Shown here piece by piece: positions 17,466-25,803 of a DNA stretch of 64,000 nt. The notes beneath the pieces were generated by a model. It had not been told where the DNA came from. It searched no databases and saw only the letters and a list, made by a program, of their open reading frames with translations. The DNA comes from Oribacterium sp. (GTDB taxonomy: Bacteria; Bacillota; Clostridia; Lachnospirales; Lachnospiraceae), in contig SFND01000013.1 in the NCBI GenBank assembly GCA_004554245.1, positions 28,600 to 92,599 on the forward strand. Direction: 5' to 3'. The translations under genes and the position numbers were made by a program. Position 1 is the first letter of the stretch; every line of letters begins with the position of its first letter.

Positions 17466-17931
17466 ATGCCTCGTCGGCCACCTTCAGCTTCTGAGTCGCC
17501 TCGATCTCCATGATCTCGTCGACACGTCTCTGGTGACGGCCACCCTCGAAGGTTGCGCCGGTCCACGCATCGACGATCTGCTTCGCCGTCTCGATACCGA
17601 TGACACGTGCACCGAAGCAGATAACGTTCGAATTATTATGGCGCTTGCTCATCTCTGCGGAGTACGGCTCGCTGCAGCAGCACGCGCGGATACCCTCGAC
17701 CTTATTGCATGCGAGGCTGATGCCTACACCGGTACCACAGATGGCGATGCCTCCATCCACTTCACCGGAAGCGACCATCTTTCCGACACGATAGCCGGAA
17801 ATCGGATAATCGAAGCTCTCCGGAGAATTCGTGCCGACATCGATCACCTCGATGCCCTTCCCCTCGAGGTACTCCTTGATCTCATTCTTCATCTCAATCG
17901 CTGCATGATCGTTGCCAATGACTAATTTCAT
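17464..17931 (-). CDS. rpiB: Ribose-5-phosphate isomerase B
   Basis: Interconverts ribose 5-phosphate and ribulose 5-phosphate in the pentose phosphate pathway. The 155-residue protein has the RpiB/LacAB fold: GNDHAAIEMKNEI, DYPISGYRVG, AICGTGVGISLACNK with the catalytic Cys, and KRHNNSNVICFGAR with the conserved His. The extra C-terminal 10-15 residues are within family variation. GAGGAGAAAG precedes the ATG. Confidence 0.92.
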   Translation of the reverse strand: MKLVIGNDHAAIEMKNEIKEYLEGKGIEVIDVGTNSPESFDYPISGYRVGKMVASGEVDGGIAICGTGVGISLACNKVEGIRACCCSEPYSAEMSKRHNNSNVICFGARVIGIETAKQIVDAWTGATFEGGRHQRRVDEIMEIEATQKLKVADEA

Positions 17932-18107
17932 AATTCTTTCTCCTCGTCCGCTCGCTGAATGCGCCTTGTGTTTTTGTTAATTTTTAAACAGACTTTTGCC
18001 TGTATCACCTGCAGTATAGCATAATTTTTACATGAAGGTGAATCCGTACTGTCACATACATAAGAAAAACGCCACAAAGCGAGCTGTAAATGTACACAAA
18101 AATTTAC

Positions 18108-18136
18108 TTGTATATTTGTACAATGTGCTATATCAT
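18108..18136 (+). promoter_or_regulatory. Promoter of the 80-residue protein gene
   Basis: TTGTAT (18108-18113), a 17-bp spacer and TATCAT (18131-18136) in an AT-rich stretch. It leaves an untranslated leader of about 75 nt. Confidence 0.5.
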
Positions 18137-18218
18137 CAATGCATGATACAGATAAATGAACGCTGTATCAGGAAGTGTCGATAAGCACGAACGATAATAC
18201 AAACAAAGGAGGTTTGTT

Positions 18219-18461
18219 ATGAAGCTTGTAAATGTCAATAATGTAGAAGGTCTCTTCGAGGTGCTCGATAAGTGCAAGGGTGATGTATATCTCGTTTCCA
18301 AGGAAGGCGATCGTATCAATCTGAAGTCTAAGCTTTCCCAGATGCTCTTCACAGCAAATCTTTTCACGAAGGCCAACATCAACGAGCTCGAGCTCATCGT
18401 GGCAGAGCCGGAGGATATGAAGCGTGTCGTTGATTTCATGATGGGTGGCGCAAATATCTGA
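18219..18461 (+). CDS. Small conserved clostridial protein of unknown function
   Basis: An 80-residue acidic protein beginning MKLVNVNNVEGLFEVLDKC and containing GDRINLKSKLSQMLFTANLF followed by INELELIVAEPEDMKRVVDF. It has no signal peptide or membrane helix. Similar short proteins occur in Lachnospiraceae, sometimes annotated as polyA polymerase; nothing in this sequence supports that label. A perfect AAAGGAGG site, a clear promoter and a strong terminator show a well-expressed monocistronic gene. Confidence 0.75.
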   Translation: MKLVNVNNVEGLFEVLDKCKGDVYLVSKEGDRINLKSKLSQMLFTANLFTKANINELELIVAEPEDMKRVVDFMMGGANI

Positions 18462-18526
18462 TTTTAAACGAAATGAGTATACGAGCTGCTGATGCCCTGG
18501 TTCACAGGACCGTTCAGACAGCTCAT

Positions 18527-18565
18527 AAAAGAGCCCGTGGAGCATGCGTTCCACGGGCTCTTTTT
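18527..18565 (+). terminator. Terminator of the 80-residue protein gene
   Basis: AAAAGAGCCCGTGG-N10-CCACGGGCTCTTTTT, a 14-bp perfect stem with U-tract. Confidence 0.9.
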
Positions 18566-18582
18566 GTTTATACTTTTTTAAT

Positions 18583-18614
18583 GGGGTCAGACCCCCTTAC
18601 GAAATCCTTAAGAT
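18583..18614. repeat. Family D palindrome with TTACGAAAT tail
   Basis: GGGGTCAGACCCC at 18583-18595, followed by CCTTACGAAATCCTTAAGATG up to the uraA stop codon. This single-palindrome unit matches copies at 20.1, 46.2, 51.2 and 62.7 kb. Confidence 0.8.
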
Positions 18615-18616
18615 GA

Positions 18617-20050
18617 TTACTTTTCCTTCGTGCTGCCGTCGTCCATCATGTTCTGCTGGCCAGCCTTCTTCGCGAGCTGCCATACGAGGGACTCGCCCTG
18701 CGCGATTTCGAAGTTGACGCCAGTGTCGTTCGGCTCGTCCTCGATGAACTCGTAATCCTTACCAGGGAGGATCGCGTTCAGCAGGATCCCGACGAGTGAA
18801 CCGGTCGCGATACCGGAGAAGTTGATGGTGATCGCACCGAGCGGAATCACGATCGCACCAGCGGTGGAGTAGTTGATACCGATCGCCAGTACGAGGATGA
18901 GTGCTGCGATGATGACGTTACGTGACTGGGAGAAATCCACCTTCGTCTCGACGACATTACGCACACCGACAGCAGAAATCATACCGTAGAGTACCAGGGA
19001 GATACCACCGACCGTTGCGGACGGCATCACCTCGATGAGGGCTGCAAACTTCGGGCAGAAGCTGAGCAGGATGGCAATGCAGGCGGCCAGACGGATCACC
19101 ATCGGGTCGTACACCTTCGTCAGCGTCAGTACGCCGGTGTTCTCGCCGTAGGTTGTATTCGCCGGTGCACCGAAGAGGGAGGCCAATGTTGTTGCAAGGC
19201 CATCACCCGTCAGTGTACGATGAAGACCCGGATCCTGGATGAAGTTCTTGCCAACCGTCGAGGAGATCGCGGAAATGTCACCGATATGCTCCATCATCGT
19301 CGCGAAGGCGATCGGCACGATGGTGATCACGGAGGTGATCAGCAGGGAGGAATCCAGGCTTCCATCTGTGAAGAGTGAGAATACGGTACGTCCATACTCG
19401 ATCGGAAGGCCGAACCAGGCTGCCTCTGCGACTGGTGCGAAATCGATGAAGCCGGCGATAGCGGCTACGAGGTAGGAACCGATGACGCCGAGGAGGATCG
19501 GGATAATCTTCACCATGCCACGTCCCCAGATGTTGCAGACGACGACGATGACGATCGCAACGAGTGCGATGCCCCAGTTGCTGGAGCAGTTCTCAACTGC
19601 GGACTTCGAAAGGTTGAGACCGATGGCGATGATGATCGGACCAGTCACGACCGGCGGGAAGTACTTCATGACCTTCGAGGTACCGAAAGCACGGAAGGCC
19701 GCGGCCAGTACGAGGTAAACGAGACCAGCACACGCAACACCGAAGCAGGCATAGCGGAGCAGATCCGGCTCACCGTTCGGTGCGATGGCTGCATAACCAG
19801 CCAGGAACGCGAAGGACGATCCGAGGAATGCCGGAACCTTCTTCTTACTGATGAGATGGAACAGCAGTGTGCCGAGACCGGCAAACAGCAGTGTCGTCGA
19901 CACACTTAAGCCAGTGAGCAGCGGAACCAGCACCGTCGAGCCGAACATGGCGAACATGTGCTGGAAGCCGAGAATCAGAACCTTGCCGGTGCCGAGCTTC
20001 TTCGCATCATAGATGCCCTCTTCACCGATTTTTACAGCTTCTTTACTCAT
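18617..20050 (-). CDS. uraA: Uracil/xanthine permease (NCS2 family)
   Basis: A 477-residue nucleobase:cation symporter with about 14 membrane helices. Features are GFQHMFAMFGSTVLVPLLTGL near the N-terminus, FLGSSFAFLAGYAA (unwound helix 3), the helix 8 signature ATMMEHIGDISAISS with the substrate-binding Glu, and GAPANTTYGENTGVLTLTK (helix 10). These residues favour uracil permease (UraA/PyrP) over xanthine carriers. GAAAGGGG precedes the ATG. The leader carries a family D repeat and a hairpin. Confidence 0.85.
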   Translation of the reverse strand: MSKEAVKIGEEGIYDAKKLGTGKVLILGFQHMFAMFGSTVLVPLLTGLSVSTTLLFAGLGTLLFHLISKKKVPAFLGSSFAFLAGYAAIAPNGEPDLLRYACFGVACAGLVYLVLAAAFRAFGTSKVMKYFPPVVTGPIIIAIGLNLSKSAVENCSSNWGIALVAIVIVVVCNIWGRGMVKIIPILLGVIGSYLVAAIAGFIDFAPVAEAAWFGLPIEYGRTVFSLFTDGSLDSSLLITSVITIVPIAFATMMEHIGDISAISSTVGKNFIQDPGLHRTLTGDGLATTLASLFGAPANTTYGENTGVLTLTKVYDPMVIRLAACIAILLSFCPKFAALIEVMPSATVGGISLVLYGMISAVGVRNVVETKVDFSQSRNVIIAALILVLAIGINYSTAGAIVIPLGAITINFSGIATGSLVGILLNAILPGKDYEFIEDEPNDTGVNFEIAQGESLVWQLAKKAGQQNMMDDGSTKEK

Positions 20051-20096
20051 AAAAATCCCCTTTCATTTACACCCTCTGAAGCTTACGGCCATCTTA

Positions 20097-20139
20097 AGAA
20101 TTTCGTAAGGGGGTCAGACCCCATTAAGATTTTCTTAAG
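20097..20139. repeat. Family D palindrome in the uraA leader
   Basis: TTAAGAATTTCGTAAG then GGGGTCAGACCCC (20110-20122) and ATTAAGATTTTCTTAAGG. It lies in the untranslated leader of uraA, between the hairpin at 20152-20187 and the start codon. Confidence 0.75.
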
Positions 20140-20151
20140 GCCCATAGAAAA

Positions 20152-20187
20152 GGCACACGAGAGAGGAAATAGTCCCCCCTGTGTGCC
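20152..20187 (-). promoter_or_regulatory. Candidate attenuator hairpin in the uraA leader
   Basis: On the minus strand GGCACAC (20187-20181) pairs with GTGTGCC (20158-20152), with inner pairing of GGGGGA and TCCTCTC, followed by TTTTC. The position, about 100 nt upstream of a uracil permease gene, suggests attenuation. I cannot match it to a purine, PRPP or PyrR-binding consensus. Confidence 0.35.
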
Positions 20188-20313
20188 TCGGATCGTTCTA
20201 TTCTGTTGGCCACGATATAATGCCCATATACGCTCCAGAATTATTTACATGATTTCTGACAGTATAACACAGGGGCATAAATATGAAAACCAGATTCTAA
20301 AAATTTTATAAAC

Positions 20314-20430
20314 TGATGATTACTCCTCCTGGCCCTATCTCTGGCCTGTGGTTGGCCAGAGATAGCCCTTCGGGCACCGGGCACAGCCCGGTGGGATGTC
20401 GCTACGGAGTAATCTGATAATTACTCCTCC
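20314..20430. repeat. Family B three-hairpin element after sdaAA
   Basis: An outer stem GATTACTCC (20318-20326) / GGAGTAATC (20406-20414) encloses three hairpins: TATCTCTGGCC/GGCCAGAGATA, GCCC-TT-CGGGC and ACCGGGC-ACA-GCCCGGT. It is flanked by near-identical 17-mers (20314-20330 and 20413-20430) that include the last codons and stop of sdaAA, so the host gene's 3' end is duplicated on both sides. A second copy lies at 35.63-35.74 kb. Confidence 0.75.
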
Positions 20431-21308
20431 GCTCCAAAGACCTTTTCTTTCAGTTTGCGACCGGTCGGGGTGGCGGCGAGGCCGCCGGCGGCGGTTTCCT
20501 TGAGGGCACTGTTCATCATGTCGCCGACGGACTGCATCGCGCCGATACACTCGTCAGCCGGGATATAGGCGCGGATGCCGGCGAGGACCATGTCCGCGCT
20601 GGAGAAGGCGATCATGATGCCGGAGACATTTCGCTTGATGCATGGGATCTCGACGAGGCCGGCGACCGGGTCACACGCGAGGCCGAGCTGGTTCGCGATG
20701 GCGATAGCGAGGGCGTCCGCGCACATGTCCGGGCTGCCGCCCATAAGCTCGACGAGCGCTGCAGCGGCCATGCCGGAGGCACTTCCGCACTCGGCCTGAC
20801 AGCCGCCGGTCGCGCCGGCGATCGATGCGTTTTTCGCGATGACCATGCCGAAGGCGCCCGATGTAAACATGGACATCACGATGTCGCTCTTCTCTGCTCT
20901 TCCTTCCTTATAAAGAGAGACGAGGCAGCCCGGAAGGATCCCGCAGGAGCCAGCTGTCGGGCTCGCAACGATGCGCCCCATGGAAGCATTGCACCCAGCC
21001 ACACTGAGCGCCCGTGCCATCGCGCCGGTCATGAAGCTGCCGGAGAGCCCGCCACCGGTACGCTTCGCGTAGTCGAACATGTGGTAGCCCTCGCCGCCGG
21101 TGAGACCGGACATCGATACCTGGTCCTTCGCAGAGCCGGACTCCACTGCCTCGCACATGACGTCGAAGCTTCGCTCCATCCGTGCGTAGAGGGTCTCCGG
21201 ATCGGCTTCCGCCGCAGCGGCCTGATCTGCCAGCACGATCTCGGATATTTTCATCTTCTGCTTCTTCGCCGCCTCGATGAGCTCGGCGATGGAATCGTAT
21301 TTCAGCAT
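20421..21308 (-). CDS. sdaAA: L-serine dehydratase, iron-sulfur type, alpha subunit
   Basis: Catalytic subunit that deaminates L-serine to pyruvate with a [4Fe-4S] cluster. The 295-residue protein has the conserved SMSGLTGGEGYHMFDYAKR and SPTAGSCGILPG segments, ATGGCQAECGSASGMAAAAL and CDPVAGLVEIPCIKRN. The Cys residues in SCGILPG, GCQAECG and EIPC are the cluster ligand candidates. GAAAGGAG precedes the ATG. It follows sdaAB by 63 bp; both subunits form the heterodimer typical of anaerobic Firmicutes. A family B repeat begins at the stop codon. Confidence 0.95.
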   Translation of the reverse strand: MLKYDSIAELIEAAKKQKMKISEIVLADQAAAAEADPETLYARMERSFDVMCEAVESGSAKDQVSMSGLTGGEGYHMFDYAKRTGGGLSGSFMTGAMARALSVAGCNASMGRIVASPTAGSCGILPGCLVSLYKEGRAEKSDIVMSMFTSGAFGMVIAKNASIAGATGGCQAECGSASGMAAAALVELMGGSPDMCADALAIAIANQLGLACDPVAGLVEIPCIKRNVSGIMIAFSSADMVLAGIRAYIPADECIGAMQSVGDMMNSALKETAAGGLAATPTGRKLKEKVFGAEE

Positions 21309-21371
21309 GGGAATCTTCTCCTTTCATTATGGTGATGCTACGGATTGCGCTGCTGTCTGAAAGGCTTAGCA

Positions 21372-22040
21372 TCAGATCTTGTGGATTAATAAACAGTTCA
21401 GCACATCCGGGGTCTGGCGGATGTCGGCGGTGATCTTCTCCGGCGGGACGGAGTCAGCCTCGATGGTCATCAGGGCCTCACCGCCCTTCTCGCGGCGGCT
21501 CAGCTGGAAGGCACCGATGTTGATGTCGCTGTACATGCGGTGCATGAGGTTCGTGACGTTCGCGATGACGCCCGGCACGTCGCGGTGCAGGACGAGGATG
21601 GTTTCCTTGTCACCCGAGAACTTCACCTCCATGCCGTTGATGATGTCGATGCGAATGTTTCCGCCGCCGACGCTGGCACCCTGCATGAAGCCACTGCTGC
21701 CGTCCGGCAGATAGTAGGTGATGCGCGCGGTATTCGGATGTGTGTTCGGGAGATCCTGGTGGATGAAGTTGATCTCGATGCCTGCTTTCTTCGCGATGTC
21801 GAGCGCGTCACGGATGCGGATATCGTCCGTTTCGAAGCCCATGATTCCGCCCACGATGGCGCGGTCCGTACCGTGGCCGCGGCCCGTACGTGAAAAGGAA
21901 CCGGACAGGATGATGTCACAGCGGGATGGCGTCCGCCCATCCATCAGCTTATTGGCCACACGGCCGAGACGGCACGCGCCCGCGGTATGTGAACTTGACG
22001 GACCGATCATCACAGGTCCGATCATATCGAAAACGTCCAT
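21372..22040 (-). CDS. sdaAB: L-serine dehydratase, iron-sulfur type, beta subunit
   Basis: The 222-residue partner of the alpha subunit. It begins MDVFDMIGPVMIGPSSSHT, the signature of this subunit, with GSFSRTGRGHGTDRAIVGG. It ends in an ACT domain (VLHRDVPGVIANVTNLMHR) that may sense serine. It is the first gene of the operon, divergent from a LysR regulator that probably controls it. Confidence 0.94.
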   Translation of the reverse strand: MDVFDMIGPVMIGPSSSHTAGACRLGRVANKLMDGRTPSRCDIILSGSFSRTGRGHGTDRAIVGGIMGFETDDIRIRDALDIAKKAGIEINFIHQDLPNTHPNTARITYYLPDGSSGFMQGASVGGGNIRIDIINGMEVKFSGDKETILVLHRDVPGVIANVTNLMHRMYSDINIGAFQLSRREKGGEALMTIEADSVPPEKITADIRQTPDVLNCLLIHKI

Positions 22041-22345
22041 AGCTTCCCTGCTCTCCTTTGATTCTGAAATCGTATCGGATAGCGGAAACTGCCAGGAGTC
22101 AGGTCGGACACATGTGCTCGATCTGACCTCTGACAGCTCCCCTTGCTATCCTTCTATATATAAATCATTTTAATATCAAACGCAGTGTATAACAAGCCAT
22201 AAGCCAGCAGAAAAGCACGGAATTACGTAGATAGTCTTTATTTCACCGATAAAATTAATTTATATTTCTCTTGTTTCGAAATGCCTTCTCTCCTATAATA
22301 AGCAAAGACTATGCAGTGAAATATTTCAGTCAGGAGGAGCCCCTT
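22041..22345. other. Divergent intergenic region sdaAB / lysR
   Basis: A 305-bp AT-richer spacer between divergent genes, expected to hold both promoters and LysR binding sites. T-N11-A-like positions occur in the segment around 22170-22270, but none is distinctive enough to call. No additional gene is visible. Confidence 0.4.
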
Positions 22346-23248
22346 ATGGAAATTCGTCAGTTGACTTCTTTTGTAAAAATCGTAGAGATGCAGAGCTTTT
22401 CGAAGGCGGCGGAGTCGCTCGGCTACACGCAGGCGGCCGTGACGATCCAGATCCGTCAGCTGGAGCAGGAGTTCAACACCCGTTTCTTCGATCGTGTCGG
22501 TCGTCGCGTCGTGCTGACCCCACCAGGCCGGGAGTTTCTGCAGTATGCCAATGAAATCCTCCGGCGCGTAGATGACGTCCATACAGCACTCGGCAACTCA
22601 AAGATGCAGGAGCATAAGCTGCGCATCGGTTCGCTCGAGTCGCTGCTGACCTATAAGATTCCGAACGTCGTCCGCTACTTCTATCAGGAGCATCCGGAGA
22701 TCTCGCTGGAGATCAAGACGGGATCCCCGAAGGAGCTCACGGATATGCTCGAACATAATCTCGTGGATGTAGTATATTTCCTGGATCGTCGTGTCTACGA
22801 TAAGAACTGGGTGAAGATTCTGGAGGAGCCGGAGCCGATCATCTTCGTGGCGAGCGCCGAGATGGTGATCCCGGGCGAGAAGCGTGTCGGTTCGGTGTCG
22901 CATGTACGTCTCGCGGATCTCGTCGATCTCCGCTTCTTCCTCACGGAGAAGGATGCGAACTACCGCTATGCGCTGGAGCAGCACCTCGCGGCGGAGCGCA
23001 TGCAGATCCATCCGTTCTTCGAGACCGGAAACACGGAGGTGCTGATCCGTCTCGTAAAGGAGAACCAGGGCATCTCCTTCCTGCCGGCGTTTTCCGTGCA
23101 GGACTCCATCGCGCGCGGGGAGCTGCGTGAGATCAAGGTCGACGACTTCGACATGACGATGTACCGGCAGATCTTCTTCCATAAGGATAAGTGGGTCACC
23201 GATGAGATGCAGGCGTTCGAGAAGCTCGTGCGGCAGGGGCTGCTGTAA
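22346..23248 (+). CDS. LysR-family transcriptional regulator
   Basis: A 300-residue regulator. The N-terminal winged helix-turn-helix is MEIRQLTSFVKIVEMQSFSK, AAESLGYTQAAVTIQIRQLE and FFDRVGRRVVLTPPGREFL. The rest is the two-lobed effector-binding domain. GGAGGAG lies before the ATG at 22346; in-frame codons before it are non-coding leader. It is divergent from sdaAB-sdaAA, so control of serine catabolism is the natural guess; the effector is unknown. Confidence 0.9.
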   Translation: MEIRQLTSFVKIVEMQSFSKAAESLGYTQAAVTIQIRQLEQEFNTRFFDRVGRRVVLTPPGREFLQYANEILRRVDDVHTALGNSKMQEHKLRIGSLESLLTYKIPNVVRYFYQEHPEISLEIKTGSPKELTDMLEHNLVDVVYFLDRRVYDKNWVKILEEPEPIIFVASAEMVIPGEKRVGSVSHVRLADLVDLRFFLTEKDANYRYALEQHLAAERMQIHPFFETGNTEVLIRLVKENQGISFLPAFSVQDSIARGELREIKVDDFDMTMYRQIFFHKDKWVTDEMQAFEKLVRQGLL

Positions 23249-23412
23249 CAGCGTAGATGAGGCCCCGGAGGGCCGGTAACAGAAGCGCAATACTCCGAGT
23301 TCGGAAGAATCTAAAATTGTCCCCCTAAGAACCAGTAGGCTCTCTGCAAACGACTGAGTTTTCTTTATGAAAACTCAGTGTTGCAGAGAGTGCTGGTCCT
23401 CCGGGGCCCTAT
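23249..23412. repeat. Family A hairpin element (second copy)
   Basis: Begins just after the LysR stop with AACAGCGTAGATGA. Outer arms are GGCCCCGGAGG (23261-23271) and CCTCCGGGGCC. The centre contains AATACTCCGAG, CGGAAGAATCTAAAAT and a tip hairpin ACTGAGTTTTC-TTTAT-GAAAACTCAGT inside CTCTCTGCA/TGCAGAGAG. The left half aligns with the 5.6-kb copy over about 110 bp, but the pairing right arm is shorter. It separates convergent genes and may be a bidirectional terminator. Confidence 0.7.
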
Positions 23413-23428
23413 CTAAACAACTAAAGCA

Positions 23429-24532
23429 TCACTGACACATCTGGTAGGTGTTCCAGGCGAGTTTGCGGGTGGTCGGGATTTCGCTGACGCCGTCGCAGTT
23501 ATAGAGGCCGAAGGCGTAGCCCTGGGCGAGTTCGGCCGGGGCGTCGACGAGGCGGCTCAGGAGGAAGGCTTCGACGTACGGGTTCGCCTGCGCGAGCTGC
23601 CATGCCTGCTGGATGGCGACGGCCTGGGCGGCTTCGCCGCCGGCAGAGGCGGAATTAAAGCCCTCTTCGGACAGAATCAGATGACGGACCGCGCCACTCG
23701 GACTCAGCATTGGCCCCTGCTGCATGTAGTCGGTCAGCACGTGCAGGTTCTTCATGTTGATGATCGGGCTGTTCGGCGACTCGGTCGCGTGCGGGGACGC
23801 GTTCAGGAAGTCTGGATTCAGGAGCCCCTCCGGGTACGGGTGCCAGGCGATGCCGTAGTCGGTGTCGCTTAAGTAGGTATTCAGGAGCTCGAGCAGGGTC
23901 TTCGATGGCATGGTCGTGCCGCCCTGCTGCGTCCAGTTGTAGTCGAACGGGATGAAGACGCGCGCGTCCGGGTTCTGTGCCTTGATCGCGTTATAGAAGA
24001 TGCGGAAACCGTCCGCGTAAGCCTTCACGTAAGTGTTCGTGTCGACCGCGCCGAGGTAGTTCCAGACCGTGTTGTTGATTTCGTTGCCGATGACCCAGTT
24101 CGAAACACGGTCACGGTAACGGCTCGCGAGCTGCTCCGCCACCTGCTGCGTGCGCACGATGCCCTCCGGCGTCAGGGTGTTGTACTGGTAGAGGTTCGCC
24201 GTCGGGGTCAGTGTCGGGCAGATCGGGTCGCCCGCCTGGAAATCATTCATGACGCCCATCGTGATGGTGAGGTCGGCCGCGTCGAACCGGTCGATCATCG
24301 CGTCGAACGCGCGCATCTGCTGCTCATCCTTCAGGAAGCTTGCGTTAAACTGGAAGGTCACCTGCTTACAGCCGAGCTGCTGGATGTCGTAGACCATGTC
24401 GACGTGCGAGGAGCAGATACCCTTCTTCGACTCCGGCGTGTTGTAAAAGGCCCATGCCGGCGTACTCGACGCAAGTACCAGTGCGCTCGAGAGTATGGCC
24501 GCGGTCATTTTCTTCAGATGTGATGATTTCAT
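23429..24532 (-). CDS. Secreted DUF5722-type glycosidase-like protein
   Basis: A 367-residue exported protein. The signal peptide MKSSHLKKMTAAILSSALVL ends near SSTPAWA. The mature part looks like a TIM-barrel glycoside hydrolase: VSNWVIGNEINN has the NE pair expected of an acid/base Glu after strand 4, YGIAWHPYPEG follows, and HLILSEEGFNS offers the nucleophile Glu after strand 7. The region is typical of the DUF5722 family, whose substrate I do not know. It ends convergent to the LysR gene and is monocistronic. Confidence 0.65.
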   Translation of the reverse strand: MKSSHLKKMTAAILSSALVLASSTPAWAFYNTPESKKGICSSHVDMVYDIQQLGCKQVTFQFNASFLKDEQQMRAFDAMIDRFDAADLTITMGVMNDFQAGDPICPTLTPTANLYQYNTLTPEGIVRTQQVAEQLASRYRDRVSNWVIGNEINNTVWNYLGAVDTNTYVKAYADGFRIFYNAIKAQNPDARVFIPFDYNWTQQGGTTMPSKTLLELLNTYLSDTDYGIAWHPYPEGLLNPDFLNASPHATESPNSPIINMKNLHVLTDYMQQGPMLSPSGAVRHLILSEEGFNSASAGGEAAQAVAIQQAWQLAQANPYVEAFLLSRLVDAPAELAQGYAFGLYNCDGVSEIPTTRKLAWNTYQMCQ

Positions 24533-24671
24533 ATGTGCCCCCCTTGGTGGTTTTGATCTGTCTTTCTGCTGTGCCCGGCTTCACTGTGCCGGCACAGCGG
24601 CGCTTCTATGGATGTCGCCGGCCGCGCATACAGCGCTCCAGAGCGAAATGCCCATATACTATAAGTATACA

Positions 24672-24709
24672 GAAAAACCGCTGCGCAGTGAATGCGTAGC
24701 GGTTTCGAA
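24672..24709 (-). terminator. Terminator of the lipoprotein gene
   Basis: On the minus strand AAACCGCT-N15-AGCGGTTT followed by TTCTG lies 35 bp after the lipoprotein stop; flanking A/T runs allow bidirectional use. Confidence 0.8.
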
Positions 24710-24743
24710 ATTTTTACGATTTTATTCGAATTGTATTCGAGTT

Positions 24744-25265
24744 TTATTCTGTAAATGCGATTGGGGTCGCACCGGAAGCAGCATCTGCGCTCTTCAGATC
24801 GATGCCGACGGTCTCATACGACAGGGTATCGAAATGCTGAGTGGTGCCATCCTCGGTAGTGAACTCGAGGGTGTACTTGATCTCCTTCTGCTTGTCCGCA
24901 TCTTCATCTCGGGTGATGGTTACGGTCTCACCATCTGCGAGACCCTCACCTGCCAGGTTCTCACCCTTCTCCTTAGAGCCTGCCTCATAGAGATAGAGAT
25001 CGGTCACCTTGGAACCTGTGGTGTTCTTTACAGTATAAACTGCGCTGGTAGCCTCACCGGACTCTGCCTCTGCAGCCGCTGTGGTCTCCTCCGCAGCCTC
25101 GGTAGCAGCCTCACTTGCAGCCTCCGTAGCCGCTTCTGTTGCAGCCTCGGTAGCCGCAGCGGTCGTCGCAGCTGCAGTGGTCGCCTCTGGTGTCGAGTTG
25201 GCACCGCAGGCACTCATACTCATCGCAAGCATCATCGCAGCAATCACAACATAATTCTTCTTCAT
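24744..25265 (-). CDS. Lipoprotein with Ala/Thr/Glu repeat tether
   Basis: A 173-residue lipoprotein: signal MKKNYVVIAAMMLAMSMSAC with the lipobox Cys at residue 20, then a repeat tether of ATEA/ASEA units to about residue 70. The C-terminal domain (about 100 residues) reads AVYTVKNTTGSKVTDLYLYE and ends in SYETVGIDLKSADAASGATP. It looks like a small beta-rich domain but I do not recognise a named family. CAGGAGG precedes the ATG at 25265. It is monocistronic with its own terminator. Confidence 0.75.
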   Translation of the reverse strand: MKKNYVVIAAMMLAMSMSACGANSTPEATTAAATTAAATEAATEAATEAASEAATEAAEETTAAAEAESGEATSAVYTVKNTTGSKVTDLYLYEAGSKEKGENLAGEGLADGETVTITRDEDADKQKEIKYTLEFTTEDGTTQHFDTLSYETVGIDLKSADAASGATPIAFTE

Positions 25266-25617
25266 AATTCTAGTCCTCCTGAATGTTCTGTATCGCTGAT
25301 TTCCTGCACATCGCCCTGTCGGGCAATGCCGGCTCCTGCACTTCATCTCCCACCCGCGCGATTACGCCCGCGGGAAATATCCGGCAGCTCAGCGACCATC
25401 GGATGCTCCGTGACTTCGATCTGTTCGAAACTCTCCGAAACATCGAATGTAGATTATAGGAAATATTCCACAGAATACAAGTGAAGATTTTGTGAATTAT
25501 ATAATAGAAAAATTTAATAAATCAGCTCCCTGATGTACGAATCAGCCATGATCCGAATCTGCACTGACGAAGGCATACCACCATCACGATCCCAACCCCC
25601 GGTTTTCTTCAAATCTA
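25266..25617. other. Intergenic region between lipoprotein and ABC-F genes
   Basis: About 350 bp of spacer between divergent genes. It is AT-rich at 25455-25530. No gene, repeat or convincing lipoprotein promoter is evident. Confidence 0.3.
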
Positions 25618-25646
25618 TTGCTTTTATGCGGGTTCTCGGCTATAAT
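25618..25646 (+). promoter_or_regulatory. Promoter of the ABC-F gene
   Basis: TTGCTT (25618-25623), exactly 17 bp spacer, TATAAT (25641-25646). It leaves a leader of about 150 nt. Confidence 0.8.
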
Positions 25647-25667
25647 GCTCGAGGTTAATGACAGTTG

Positions 25668-25698
25668 AGAGCGGCTTCCCGAGCCACTCTTATTTTTT
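25668..25698 (+). promoter_or_regulatory. Leader terminator/attenuator of the ABC-F gene
   Basis: AGAGCGGCT-TCCCG-AGCCACTCT followed by TATTTTTT, an intrinsic terminator inside the transcribed leader about 105 bp before the start codon. Such leaders control several ribosome-protection ABC-F genes by attenuation. No transcribed leader peptide is evident, because the only short ORF (ATG at 25645) overlaps the -10 element. Confidence 0.55.
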
Positions 25699-25803
25699 AC
25701 GCGAGCGATGATTTCGGTTTCCAGCATCATGGATCCCGCTTTATGACCGCTCTGCCAGATTCACTACGTTCGTTCTGTTGAATTCAAGAAAAGGAGCAGC
25801 CAC

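Noticed and set aside
18219-18461. PolyA polymerase label for the 80-residue protein
   Set aside because: No nucleotidyltransferase motif and far too short; I treat it as an unknown conserved protein.
20150-20280. Purine or PRPP riboswitch in the uraA leader
   Set aside because: The conserved loop and junction sequences of those classes are not present; only a generic hairpin can be supported.
25645-25668. Seven-codon leader peptide before the ABC-F attenuator
   Set aside because: Its ATG overlaps the -10 element at 25641-25646, so it would not be transcribed from that promoter.
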